Below, in pieces: positions 1 to 6,374 of a stretch of 8,644 nucleotides of DNA. Position numbers and translations under genes: made by a program. The stretch spans positions 1-8,644 of the forward strand of contig CAMVAG010000091.1 in assembly GCA_947165405.1 (NCBI GenBank). The letters run 5' to 3'. The notes under the pieces are model-generated. The model was not told where the DNA came from. It made no database searches and saw only the letters and a list, made by a program, of their open reading frames with translations. The stretch comes from an uncultured Selenomonadales bacterium. GTDB taxonomy: Bacteria; Bacillota; Negativicutes; Selenomonadales; Selenomonadaceae. The stretch's first letter is position 1, and every line of letters starts with the position of its first letter.

Positions 1-712
1 CTGATTTGATAAGTGTCGTCGTTGATGTTAAAGGTCGTCGCCGTGAAATTTTTCAGCGTGATTTTTTCGCCGCTGACTGAGAGTCCTTTGATTGATTTGA
101 CGCCTTTAAGCGTGACCAAAGTACTGTCGTTCGTGCCGTATTTGGCAGTTGTGCCGTCGAGTGTCCAAGAAGGTTTGTCAGCGACAATGTTAAGCGTATC
201 CAATTTCGCTGCGCCTTCCAAAGTTATCTTGCCTTCTCCCGACCGTTACGATAACGTTGTTGCCGCTCTTTTTGGTTGAAATGAAAGAAGCTGCCGACGA
301 TTTTGAGCGTGTCGTTGCCGTCGCCTTCTGTATATTGAATCACGCTACGCAATGCATAATCAAAAACAATTGTATCGTTGCCCGCGCCTGCGTCGATTGT
401 ATTGTTTTTCTCCGCTGACAAACAATTTATCGTCGGTGCTCATGAGGTTATAGAGACCGTCAACACTGACGATTTAACGACATTTGGTTGCGTTGCTGAT
501 TTCAAAGTTAAGATTCGGCAGATTTGGTGAGTGCTACGGTGTAGTTGTATTTTTTGCGCCCGAATAAACGTTGATAATTTTGCCGACGGAAACCACAAGC
601 TCCGACAGCGTTGTTTCCGAGTTCGAAGAAAAGTTGTAAACCTTGCTGCCAATCTTAATACTTCCTGTTGCACCAAATATTCAGCTTCTAAAGCAAAGCC
701 CTCAACATAAAT
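1..712 (-). pseudogene. Decayed repeat-rich (RTX-like / beta-strand repeat) surface protein, partial
   Basis: Read on the minus strand, this region gives protein-like fragments in changing frames. About 671-536 reads TGSIKIGSKVYNFSSNSETT and on to a TAG. An overlapping frame gives KKYNYTVALTKSAES. About 465-417 gives VDGLYNLMSTDDKLFVS. About 407-290 gives NNTIDAGAGNDTIVF and then YTEGDGNDTLKIVG. About 285-240 gives SGNNVIVTVG. From 239 to the left edge comes GEGKITLEGAAKLDTLNIVA and a further 60 or so residues. The GAGNDTI and EGDGNDT pieces resemble calcium-binding nonapeptide (RTX) or related beta-repeat surface proteins. At least five frame changes and several stops occur in 700 bases, so the gene is probably dead. 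One clear break is an extra G in the GGG run at about 240. The neighbouring genes are intact, which argues against general sequencing error. The gene continues past position 1; its true start is not visible. Confidence 0.72.
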
Positions 713-748
713 CTGTTATCGGGCACTTACATTGAGGAAAATAAAAAA

Positions 749-790
749 GCCGAAAAATTTTTTCCGTGCTTGCCCGCGAGGATTTTCGGC
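749..790 (+). other. Hairpin upstream of pyrG
   Basis: GCCGAAAA at 749-756 is perfectly complementary to TTTTCGGC at 783-790, with a 26-base loop. No U-run follows on the plus strand, so it is not a normal terminator for plus transcription. A second small palindrome, GGAAAAATTTCC, follows at 792-803. It could be a leader structure for pyrG or a relic of the decayed neighbour. I see no clear CTP-responsive attenuator of the Bacillus type. Confidence 0.35.
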
Positions 791-805
791 AGGAAAAATT
801 TCCCG

Positions 806-834
806 TTGACAGAATCAATCTTAAAAAATAAAGC
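806..834 (+). promoter_or_regulatory. Weak candidate pyrG promoter
   Basis: A perfect -35 hexamer TTGACA at 806-811 is followed 17 bases later by TAAAGC at 829-834, a poor -10. Transcription from here would start close to 841, inside the AGGAGG ribosome binding site (841-846), which is implausible. The real pyrG promoter may lie further upstream where I see no better match. The TTGACA could also be chance. Confidence 0.2.
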
Positions 835-851
835 AGTTAAAGGAGGACAAA

Positions 852-2471
852 ATGGCTAAATATATTTTCGTGACCGGCGGAGTAGTTTCATCACTCGGCA
901 AAGGAATTACTGCAGCATCGCTCGGCAGACTTCTCAAAAGTCGCGGCTTGAAAGTTACGATTCAAAAGTTCGACCCCTACATCAACATCGACCCCGGCAC
1001 AATGAGCCCTTACCAACACGGCGAGGTTTTCGTGACTGACGACGGCGCGGAGACCGACCTCGACTTGGGACACTACGAACGATTCATTGACATTAATCTA
1101 AGCAAGCACTCGAACACCACGACGGGCAAAGTTTATTGGTCTGTTTTGTCCAAAGAGCGCAAGGGCGATTATCTCGGCTCGACGGTTCAAGTTATCCCGC
1201 ACGTCACCAACGAAATTAAAGCGCGCGTCTATGCCGTTGCCGAAAAGGACAAAGCGGACGTTGTGATAACGGAGGTCGGAGGCACCGTCGGCGACATTGA
1301 GAGCTTGCCGTTCCTTGAGGCGATTCGTCAAGTCAAAAAGGAAGTCGGCAAAAACGACGCGCTTTACATTCACGTGACTTTGTTGCCGTATATCGGGGCG
1401 GCGGGCGAACTCAAAACCAAACCCACTCAACACAGCGTCAAAGAGTTGCGGGCAATCGGAATTCAACCGGACATTTTGGTTTGCAGGACAGATTATCCGA
1501 TAACCCGCGAACTCAAAAGGAAGATAGCTCTTTTCTGCGACGTGGACGAAAATGCCGTTATAGAAAATCGAACGGCGTCGACGATTTACGAAGTGCCGCT
1601 TATCATGGAAAACGAAGGGCTTGACAAAATCGTCCTCGAAAAATTAAATCTGCCGCAAGCTCCGCCCAAGCTCGACGATTGGCGGCTTATGGTTCACAAA
1701 ATAAAAAATCCCGACCGCTCTGTAAAAATCGCGCTTGTCGGAAAATATGTTGAGCTGCCCGACGCTTACATTTCCGTCGTCGAGGCACTTAACCACGCGG
1801 GCATTGAACATTCCGCCAAAGTCAAAATCAATTTCGTGAACGCAGAAAAGATTGAATGTCCCGAAGTTGACTTGGAAGAAATTTTCAGCGGCTGTCGAGG
1901 AATTTTGGTGCCGGGCGGCTTCGGCGACAGAGGCATTGAAGGAAAGATTAAGGCGATAAAATTTGCCCGCGAAAATAAAATTCCGTTCTTCGGTTTGTGC
2001 TTGGGCATGCAGTGCGCCGCGATTGAATTTGCCCGCAACGTTTGCAACTTCGCCGACGCCAACTCAACCGAATTCAATCCCGACACCGAGCACCCCGTTA
2101 TTGCGTTGATGGATTCTCAAATTGCCGTGACGCAAAAGGGCGGGACAATGCGGCTTGGAGCATACCCCTGCAAAGTTTTGCCCGAAACGCACACGGCGGC
2201 AGCTTACGGCGTCGAACAAATCAGCGAGCGGCATCGTCATCGTTTCGAGTTCAATAACAAATTCCGCGAAATTTTTCAAGAGCACGGCATGATAATTGCG
2301 GGCGTCTTGCCTGACGACAGCCTCGTCGAAATTATCGAATTGAGCAAAGAAATTCATCCGTGGTTTGTCGGTTGCCAATTCCACCCCGAATTGAAATCGC
2401 GCCCGAATCATCCTCACCCGCTGTTCAGAGAGTTTGTTAACGCCGCGCTCAAGCTCAAGTATCAGCAATAA
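852..2471 (+). CDS. pyrG: CTP synthase (glutamine-hydrolysing)
   Basis: This enzyme makes CTP from UTP, ATP and glutamine-derived ammonia, the last step of pyrimidine nucleotide synthesis in the cytoplasm. The product is 539 residues, the normal family length. The N-terminal synthase (amidoligase) domain covers about residues 1-265. It opens with KYIFVTGGVVSSLGKG, the nucleotide-binding loop, followed by FDPYINIDPGTMSPYQHGEV and DDGAETDLDLGHYERF. The class I glutamine amidotransferase domain covers about 290-530, with the oxyanion-loop PGGFGDRG, the nucleophile Cys383 in FGLCLGMQ, and His511/Glu513 in CQFHPE. All key residues are present. The start is fixed by AAAGGAGG five bases before ATG. 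The gene stands alone, divergent from the pseudogene and closed by a terminator at 2487-2528. Confidence 0.98.
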   Translation: MAKYIFVTGGVVSSLGKGITAASLGRLLKSRGLKVTIQKFDPYINIDPGTMSPYQHGEVFVTDDGAETDLDLGHYERFIDINLSKHSNTTTGKVYWSVLSKERKGDYLGSTVQVIPHVTNEIKARVYAVAEKDKADVVITEVGGTVGDIESLPFLEAIRQVKKEVGKNDALYIHVTLLPYIGAAGELKTKPTQHSVKELRAIGIQPDILVCRTDYPITRELKRKIALFCDVDENAVIENRTASTIYEVPLIMENEGLDKIVLEKLNLPQAPPKLDDWRLMVHKIKNPDRSVKIALVGKYVELPDAYISVVEALNHAGIEHSAKVKINFVNAEKIECPEVDLEEIFSGCRGILVPGGFGDRGIEGKIKAIKFARENKIPFFGLCLGMQCAAIEFARNVCNFADANSTEFNPDTEHPVIALMDSQIAVTQKGGTMRLGAYPCKVLPETHTAAAYGVEQISERHRHRFEFNNKFREIFQEHGMIIAGVLPDDSLVEIIELSKEIHPWFVGCQFHPELKSRPNHPHPLFREFVNAALKLKYQQ

Positions 2472-2486
2472 AAAATTTTTCAAAGC

Positions 2487-2528
2487 AAAAAAAGACACCG
2501 TCTCAAATTTAGGGGCGGTGCTTTTTTT
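2487..2528 (+). terminator. pyrG terminator, possibly bidirectional
   Basis: CACCGTCTC (2496-2504) pairs with GGGGCGGTG (2512-2520) in a 9-bp stem with a 7-base loop, flanked by seven A on the left and seven T on the right (2522-2528). Two of the pairs are G-U in the plus-strand RNA and become A-C mismatches on the minus strand. The hairpin is therefore stronger for pyrG. It can still serve the converging gene that ends at 2541. Confidence 0.85.
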
Positions 2529-2540
2529 CGATTGATAAGT

Positions 2541-2873
2541 TTACTTCAAAGCCGTGATAATCAAGCCGCCGATAGCCGCCATGATTGCTCCGACACCTAT
2601 CATCGTTTGAACAAAATTGCTGTGGAGTTGCTTGGTGAATTCTTTGGCATTGGCATCAATCTTGGCGTCCATAGCATCAAATTTATCATAGAATCTCTGA
2701 TTCATTTCTTTCATTTCGGCCTCGTGTTTGGCTTGCATTGCGTCCTGTCTTTCCCAAAGACGCCGCATATCTTCGCGCTGTTCTTTCAGTTCCGCGAGTG
2801 CCGAATCTACTTTTGTCATCGTCACTGCAAATTGTTGTTCGAGAGTATTCAAACGTTCGTCCGAAGTTGCCAT
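2541..2873 (-). CDS. Small coiled-coil protein with C-terminal membrane segment, unknown function
   Basis: I do not recognise a named family for this 110-residue protein. Residues about 5-85 are almost entirely charged, heptad-like helix (LNTLEQQFAVTMTKVDSALA, then repeated KxDAMDAKID-type units), consistent with a long coiled coil. Residues about 88-108 (VQTMIGVGAIMAAIGGLIIT) form a single hydrophobic, Gly-rich membrane helix followed by a lone Lys. This suggests a tail-anchored, oligomeric protein with its coiled coil in the cytoplasm. Similar architectures occur in small phage-derived proteins of the XhlA type and in DUF1640-like proteins, but I cannot assign it to either. The start is supported by GGGAGG eight bases before ATG. 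It has its own promoter and lies between two terminators, so it is monocistronic. Confidence 0.8.
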   Translation of the reverse strand: MATSDERLNTLEQQFAVTMTKVDSALAELKEQREDMRRLWERQDAMQAKHEAEMKEMNQRFYDKFDAMDAKIDANAKEFTKQLHSNFVQTMIGVGAIMAAIGGLIITALK

Positions 2874-2896
2874 TTTAACCGCCTCCCTTCAACCGA

Positions 2897-2905
2897 ATTA
2901 TACCA
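2897..2905 (-). promoter_or_regulatory. Extended -10 promoter of the coiled-coil gene
   Basis: On the minus strand the sequence reads TGGTATAAT, a perfect -10 with the TGn extension, about 24 bases upstream of the ATG. There is no good -35, which is usual for extended -10 promoters. Transcription would begin near 2890, giving a short leader that consists mostly of the ribosome binding site. The identical TGGTATAAT occurs at the eno promoter. Confidence 0.6.
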
Positions 2906-2915
2906 TAAGACAATC

Positions 2916-2951
2916 AAAAAGACACTTCCTCGAAATTGAGGAGGTGTCTTT
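2916..2951 (-). terminator. eno terminator
   Basis: A 14-bp stem formed by 2918-2931 and 2938-2951, with a 6-base loop, lies 34 bases after the eno stop. On the minus strand it reads AAGACACCTCCTC, loop, GAGGAAGTGTCTT, followed by a T-run. It has a single mismatch in that orientation. This is a typical intrinsic terminator, sitting just upstream of the promoter of the next gene. Confidence 0.88.
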
Positions 2952-2984
2952 GAATTTAGTCAAGAATCAAGCTTGCCGACTTGC

Positions 2985-4319
2985 TTATCTGCCGACCGAA
3001 CGATTGAGAAGCGGTGCGCGCTCATAAACGGCGCATTTGCCGAGTTCTTCTTCGATACGGATAAGCTGATTGTATTTTGCCATGCGGTCTGTGCGGCTGA
3101 GTGAGCCGGTCTTGATTTGACCGCTGTTGGTGGCAACTGCGATATCGGCAATGGTAGCGTCTTCGGTCTCGCCGGAGCGGTGAGAAGTAACGGTCGTGTA
3201 GTTGTGGCGGTGTGCCATTTCGATTGCTTCGAGAGTTTCGGTGAGCGAGCCAATCTGATTGACTTTGATAAGAATCGAGTTCGCCGCGCCCATCTTGATA
3301 CCTTTTTCGAGGAATTTGGTATTGGTGACAAACAGGTCGTCGCCGACGAGCTGGCATTTATGACCGATTTGTTTCGTGAGGGCAACCCAGCCTTCCCAGT
3401 CCTCTTCTGCCAAGCCGTCTTCGATGGAGTCGATGTAATAGGTATCAACGAGTTTTTCGAGGAAGTCGATTTGCTGTTGAACGTCAAGCTTCTTGCCGTT
3501 CGGGTCTTTCAAAATCGGGTGCTTGCCGTTGAGTTGTTTGTAGTCATAGAAGTATTGATCGCCTTCTTTGACGGCAAATTCGGATGCCGCGCAGTCCATA
3601 GCGATTTTGACTTGTTCGCCGGGTTTGTAGCCTGCAGCTTCGATAGCCTTGATTATGGTTTCGAGTGCATCTTCCGTGCCTTTGAGGTTGGGAGCAAAGC
3701 CGCCTTCGTCGCCGACAGCGGTGGAGAGTCCGCGACCTTTGAGAATCTTGGCAAGGTTATGGAAGACTTCCGCGCCCATGCGAATAGCTTCGCGACAAGT
3801 GGGAGCACCAACGGGACGAATCATGAATTCTTGGAAAGCAATCGGAGCGTCGGAGTGTGCGCCGCCGTTGATGATGTTCATCATCGGGACGGGCATCTTA
3901 TAGGTATTGCAACCGCCGATATAGCGATAAAGGGGCAGACCGACAGCTTGAGCACCTGCTTTGGCAGCAGCGAGTGAAACGGCAAGGATTGCATTTGCGC
4001 CGAGTTTGCTCTTGGTGGGCGTGCCGTCGAGTTCAATCATCTTGTAGTCGAGTGCACGCTGATTGAGGACGCAGTCGCCTTTGAGAGCCGGAGCAATGAT
4101 TTCGTTGAGGTTCTTGACTGCCTTGAGGACGCCTTTGCCCATATAACGACCTTTGTCGCCGTCACGGAGTTCGAGTGCTTCATTTACGCCGGTGGACGCG
4201 CCGGAAGGAACTGCTGCACGACCTACAATGCCGCCTTCAAGAATAACATCTGCTTCGACCGTCGGATTGCCGCGGGAGTCTACGATTTCACGACCGATAA
4301 CTTTCTCGATTTTTGCCAT
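2985..4319 (-). CDS. eno: Enolase (phosphopyruvate hydratase)
   Basis: This glycolytic enzyme interconverts 2-phosphoglycerate and phosphoenolpyruvate with magnesium; it is cytoplasmic and can associate with the RNA degradosome in some bacteria. The product is 444 residues, slightly longer than the common 425-435. The extra length lies mainly in an insertion around residues 253-278 before the DSIEDGLAEEDW strand. Catalytic and metal residues are visible: the mobile loop SGASTG (39-44), His155 in NGGAHSD, Glu205 in VGDEGGFAPN, Asp242, Glu300, Asp327 in GDDLFVTN, Lys352 in the signature ILIKVNQIGS, SHRSGETED (379-387) and Lys403. The start ATG is preceded by AAGGGGGA. It is transcribed alone from the promoter at 4369-4396 to the terminator at 2916-2951. 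Confidence 0.98.
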   Translation of the reverse strand: MAKIEKVIGREIVDSRGNPTVEADVILEGGIVGRAAVPSGASTGVNEALELRDGDKGRYMGKGVLKAVKNLNEIIAPALKGDCVLNQRALDYKMIELDGTPTKSKLGANAILAVSLAAAKAGAQAVGLPLYRYIGGCNTYKMPVPMMNIINGGAHSDAPIAFQEFMIRPVGAPTCREAIRMGAEVFHNLAKILKGRGLSTAVGDEGGFAPNLKGTEDALETIIKAIEAAGYKPGEQVKIAMDCAASEFAVKEGDQYFYDYKQLNGKHPILKDPNGKKLDVQQQIDFLEKLVDTYYIDSIEDGLAEEDWEGWVALTKQIGHKCQLVGDDLFVTNTKFLEKGIKMGAANSILIKVNQIGSLTETLEAIEMAHRHNYTTVTSHRSGETEDATIADIAVATNSGQIKTGSLSRTDRMAKYNQLIRIEEELGKCAVYERAPLLNRSVGR

Positions 4320-4368
4320 TTAAAAATCCCCCTTATCATTAAAACCAAATTAAAAACCTCTATGCCGC

Positions 4369-4396
4369 ATTATACCATTTCGGGCGTCTTTTGCAA
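4369..4396 (-). promoter_or_regulatory. eno promoter
   Basis: On the minus strand TTGCAA (4391-4396) is followed after 16 bases by a perfect TATAAT (4369-4374), preceded by TGG, which gives an extended -10. The start would be near 4362, with a leader of about 43 bases. A second TTTTGCAA lies 24 bases further upstream (4413-4420), separated by A/T-rich DNA that could act as an UP element. Confidence 0.72.
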
Positions 4397-4434
4397 GATA
4401 TTTTCTAAAAATTTTTGCAACGCATAATTAGCTT

Positions 4435-5421
4435 TCAAATTCTGTGGCGAGACAGGATATTTATAAAAGTTTCTTCGTCAACGAAAATGATGCCGGCGGA
4501 TTTATCAAGCGTTCCCTTAAAATCAATAACGATATGAATATCGCCGTTGCTTGCGTCAATTTTCGGGCTTGTGTTCACGTGGACAAAAATTTTTTTCTGT
4601 TCGGTCAGCTTGTAAAAATCGTGCATGATGTCGTTTTCGGCGAAAAGCTCAAAGACAAAATCGGGTTCCTCCTCAATCAAGCGGTAGCCGTTCTTTGTGA
4701 ATAACTCCTTTATTATTTTTTTCAATAAATCGGGCGGAAGCATAGAGAGCATGTCGTGAATTTTTTTCAATAAATTTTGTCGCGTCGGATTATCGCTCGG
4801 CAGGTCACGAAAAACTTTCAAAAGCTCCGTCAAATAATTTTCTTGCATTTCAAGCATTTTTTTCATCATGCTGTCCAAATCATTTTCGGTCGGCGGCAAC
4901 GTTGCAATTAAATTGTCGATGACTTTAATAATTTCGGCATTCAATATTCTGTTGACCGCCTTTCCGAAAGAAAACGTCTTGAGAACTCGCCCGACAGCAT
5001 TTGCGTTTTCATTTGCGGAAGAGTAATCCCAAGTGCCCAAAATCTTTACGCCGATGATATGTCCGCAGTCACCTTGCGGCAACGGCTCGAACTCGTACGG
5101 CTTAACGCATTCAACGACGGTAAAATATTTTCCGATGTCTTTATCGGAACTGCTGACTTTAGGCACAATTATTATATCGCCCGGCTTGATTTCAAGAAGA
5201 ACCGACAAAATACGATACCTTTTTTGAGGTTCAAGCGGATTCCGATTGTCGCTCCGATCGGGAAAGTTTTTCAAATTTTTTATAAAGATCTCCGAGCCGA
5301 GTCTCAAGTCGCAACCCGTTCTTCCCCAACATTGACGCATTCTGCCCGCCAAAAGTTCCTCGCGAAGCTTGGGAAATATCTCCTCAAAAGGCGGAAATCG
5401 ATTTACGAAATAATTTCTCAC
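4435..5421 (-). CDS. Unknown protein: PUA/EVE-like module plus possible degenerate Mrr-like C-terminal domain
   Basis: I do not recognise a named gene. The product is 328 residues. Residues about 28-160 align with the product of the upstream gene (5591-6190): RQCWGRTGCDLRLG, KRYRIL, GDIIIVPK, GKYFTVVECVKPY and SFGKAVNRI all have counterparts. The order GWG-like motif, GD-x-IIVP strand and VVECVKPY strand resembles PUA/EVE-like domains found at the N-terminus of restriction-type proteins. Residues 165-232 are helical. Residues about 235-320 (KELFTKNGY, PDFVFELF, KKIFVHVNTS, AGIIFVDEETF) have the strand/helix order of an Mrr-type nuclease fold, but the expected Q/E-x-K is H-V-N, so catalysis is doubtful. 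Both domain calls are inference. The start is GTG at 5421 (GGAG nine bases upstream); the overlapping ATG is out of frame. There is no clear terminator before the eno promoter. Confidence 0.82.
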   Translation of the reverse strand: MRNYFVNRFPPFEEIFPKLREELLAGRMRQCWGRTGCDLRLGSEIFIKNLKNFPDRSDNRNPLEPQKRYRILSVLLEIKPGDIIIVPKVSSSDKDIGKYFTVVECVKPYEFEPLPQGDCGHIIGVKILGTWDYSSANENANAVGRVLKTFSFGKAVNRILNAEIIKVIDNLIATLPPTENDLDSMMKKMLEMQENYLTELLKVFRDLPSDNPTRQNLLKKIHDMLSMLPPDLLKKIIKELFTKNGYRLIEEEPDFVFELFAENDIMHDFYKLTEQKKIFVHVNTSPKIDASNGDIHIVIDFKGTLDKSAGIIFVDEETFINILSRHRI

Positions 5422-5427
5422 ATATAT

Positions 5428-5502
5428 TCACTCCAAAAATTTTTTTAAGAAAATCGAGGTCGCCGCTTGTTCGCGGGATGTGCAACGACGACCCCGAAAC
5501 AT
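5428..5502 (-). CDS. Possible 24-residue leader peptide
   Basis: An ATG at 5502 follows GGAGGAGGAG (5508-5517), the strongest Shine-Dalgarno in the window, at ideal spacing. The frame encodes 24 residues starting MFRGRRCTSREQ and ending with TGA six bases before the GTG start of the next gene. That gene's GGAG lies inside the last codons of this frame. The arrangement suggests a small peptide or translational coupling. Against it, the peptide has no recognisable family, another short frame starting MKMNLEEEF overlaps it, and the region also folds into a hairpin. Coding is plausible but unproven. Confidence 0.4.
   Translation of the reverse strand: MFRGRRCTSREQAATSIFLKKFLE
5458..5493 (-). other. 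Structured leader hairpin before the 328-residue gene
   Basis: On the minus strand GGTCGTCG (5493-5486) pairs with CGGCGACC (5465-5458) over 8 bp with one G-U. The loop contains a CCGC-GAACAA-GCGG mini-hairpin that competes for part of the stem. The G-U pair exists only in minus-strand RNA, which supports function in that orientation. It overlaps the 24-codon frame, so translation and folding would interfere. An attenuator-like role is inference. Confidence 0.35.
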
Positions 5503-5548
5503 CTAAACTCCTCCTCCAAATTCATCTTCATAATTATGGAAGACGCTT

Positions 5549-5577
5549 ACTTTAGCTCATATCCTCACAAATCTCAA
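5549..5577 (-). promoter_or_regulatory. Candidate promoter for the small ORF and the 328-residue gene
   Basis: On the minus strand TTGAGA (5572-5577) is followed after 17 bases by TAAAGT (5549-5554), 5/6 and 4/6 matches to consensus. It lies just downstream of the stop of the upstream paralogue, with no terminator between. The second gene may therefore be both read through and independently transcribed. Confidence 0.4.
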
Positions 5578-5590
5578 TGAAAGGAATCAA

Positions 5591-6190
5591 TTAAGGAACA
5601 TATCCGGCTATCAGTTGTTCGATGCAGTCGCGAAGATGAGCATTTGTCTCGCCGATTCTGTTCACTGCCGCGCCGTAGGGGTACTTGCCGTTCAACTTTT
5701 CAGCGATAGCGGCGGTAAGGTTGTTGTCGTAGTAATTGTAAGAGGCAAGAAATCTGACGCCGACGCAACTGTAGAAGTCATTGTGCCCATTGGCGGGTGC
5801 GTCCGTATAGTAGGGTTTCACAGCTTCAAGAATTAAAAAGTGGTCGCCCGTGTTCGGATTAACAGCACCGGTGCGCGGCACGATTATTCGGTCGCCGTCG
5901 GTTGTTTCGGTTGCCGCCTGAATTTTCAACATCTTCGCAAGAACTTTGTATCGGCGGACAGCTCCGATATTCCGACCGCTGTCCTTATCGCTAATCGGCC
6001 AGTCGTTCGCCTTCAACGCCTTGATGTAGGCATCTGCGCCTTTGCGAATATCGACGCCGCACGGGCTCCATCCTTGACGAAGGATTGACTTCTGAAAAAT
6101 GTCATCCCGCACGTAAGAGAAGTGGGGGTCGTCGTCAACAATTCGCCATACCCAGTAATTGGCAGCATGATGCTTTAATGCTTGTAACAT
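5591..6190 (-). CDS. Unknown protein: single PUA/EVE-like module, paralogue of the next gene
   Basis: I do not recognise a named gene. The 199-residue product is one copy of the module seen at the N-terminus of the 328-residue protein. Its parts, in order, are YWVWRIVDD (12-20), FSYVRDDIF (24-32), LRQGWSPCGVDIRKG (37-51), RRYKVLAKMLKI (79-90), GDRIIVPR (99-106), GDHFLILEAVKPY (115-127), VGVRFLASYNYY (143-154) and GAAVNRI (173-179). No signal peptide or membrane segment is visible. Aromatic-rich WVWRI at the start, RQGW and the GD-x-IIVP strand are reminiscent of PUA/EVE-like readers of modified bases, but I have no family match to confirm it. The start is supported by GGAGG seven bases before ATG and a strong promoter. 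It is probably the first gene of a two-gene cassette. Confidence 0.85.
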   Translation of the reverse strand: MLQALKHHAANYWVWRIVDDDPHFSYVRDDIFQKSILRQGWSPCGVDIRKGADAYIKALKANDWPISDKDSGRNIGAVRRYKVLAKMLKIQAATETTDGDRIIVPRTGAVNPNTGDHFLILEAVKPYYTDAPANGHNDFYSCVGVRFLASYNYYDNNLTAAIAEKLNGKYPYGAAVNRIGETNAHLRDCIEQLIAGYVP

Positions 6191-6243
6191 AAGAATACCT
6201 CCAAAATGTTTTTAAAAAATGAAATTCATCTACCTACAGACGC

Positions 6244-6271
6244 AGTATATCAAAAGGATTCATCTTGTCAA
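6244..6271 (-). promoter_or_regulatory. Strong promoter of the paralogue cassette
   Basis: On the minus strand a perfect TTGACA (6266-6271) is followed after 16 bases by TATACT (6244-6249, 5/6), preceded by TGA, which adds the extended -10 element. It is the best promoter in the window. The start would be near 6237, with a leader of about 47 bases to the ATG at 6190. Confidence 0.8.
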
Positions 6272-6305
6272 GTTATGAATTACAGAAAATCCATCTTGCG
6301 AAAAC

Positions 6306-6361
6306 AAAAACACAGCATGATTAATTTAAAATGCTCATCTCAAAAATCACACTGTGCTTTA
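6306..6361 (-). terminator. fhs terminator
   Basis: On the minus strand CACAGTGTGATT pairs with AATCATGCTGTG over 12 bp (6345-6356 with 6311-6322) and then runs into TTTTTG. Two pairs are G-U in minus-strand RNA but would be A-C mismatches on the other strand, so the orientation is clear. The loop is 22 bases, longer than usual. It begins about 14 bases after the fhs stop and insulates the next cassette. Confidence 0.72.
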
Positions 6362-6374
6362 TTGTTAAAATTTT

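Noticed and set aside
13..279. 88-codon open frame on the plus strand
   Set aside because: The opposite strand gives a better protein-like reading (GEGKITLEGAAKL and so on) belonging to the decayed repeat protein.
3117..3977. 286-codon open frame on the plus strand
   Set aside because: It lies wholly antisense to an intact enolase and has no ribosome binding site or recognisable domain; it is a codon-bias shadow.
4320..4434. Terminator for the 328-residue gene
   Set aside because: I looked for a hairpin with a T-run on the minus strand between its stop and the eno promoter and found only A/T-rich DNA and TTGCAA repeats; read-through into eno is possible.
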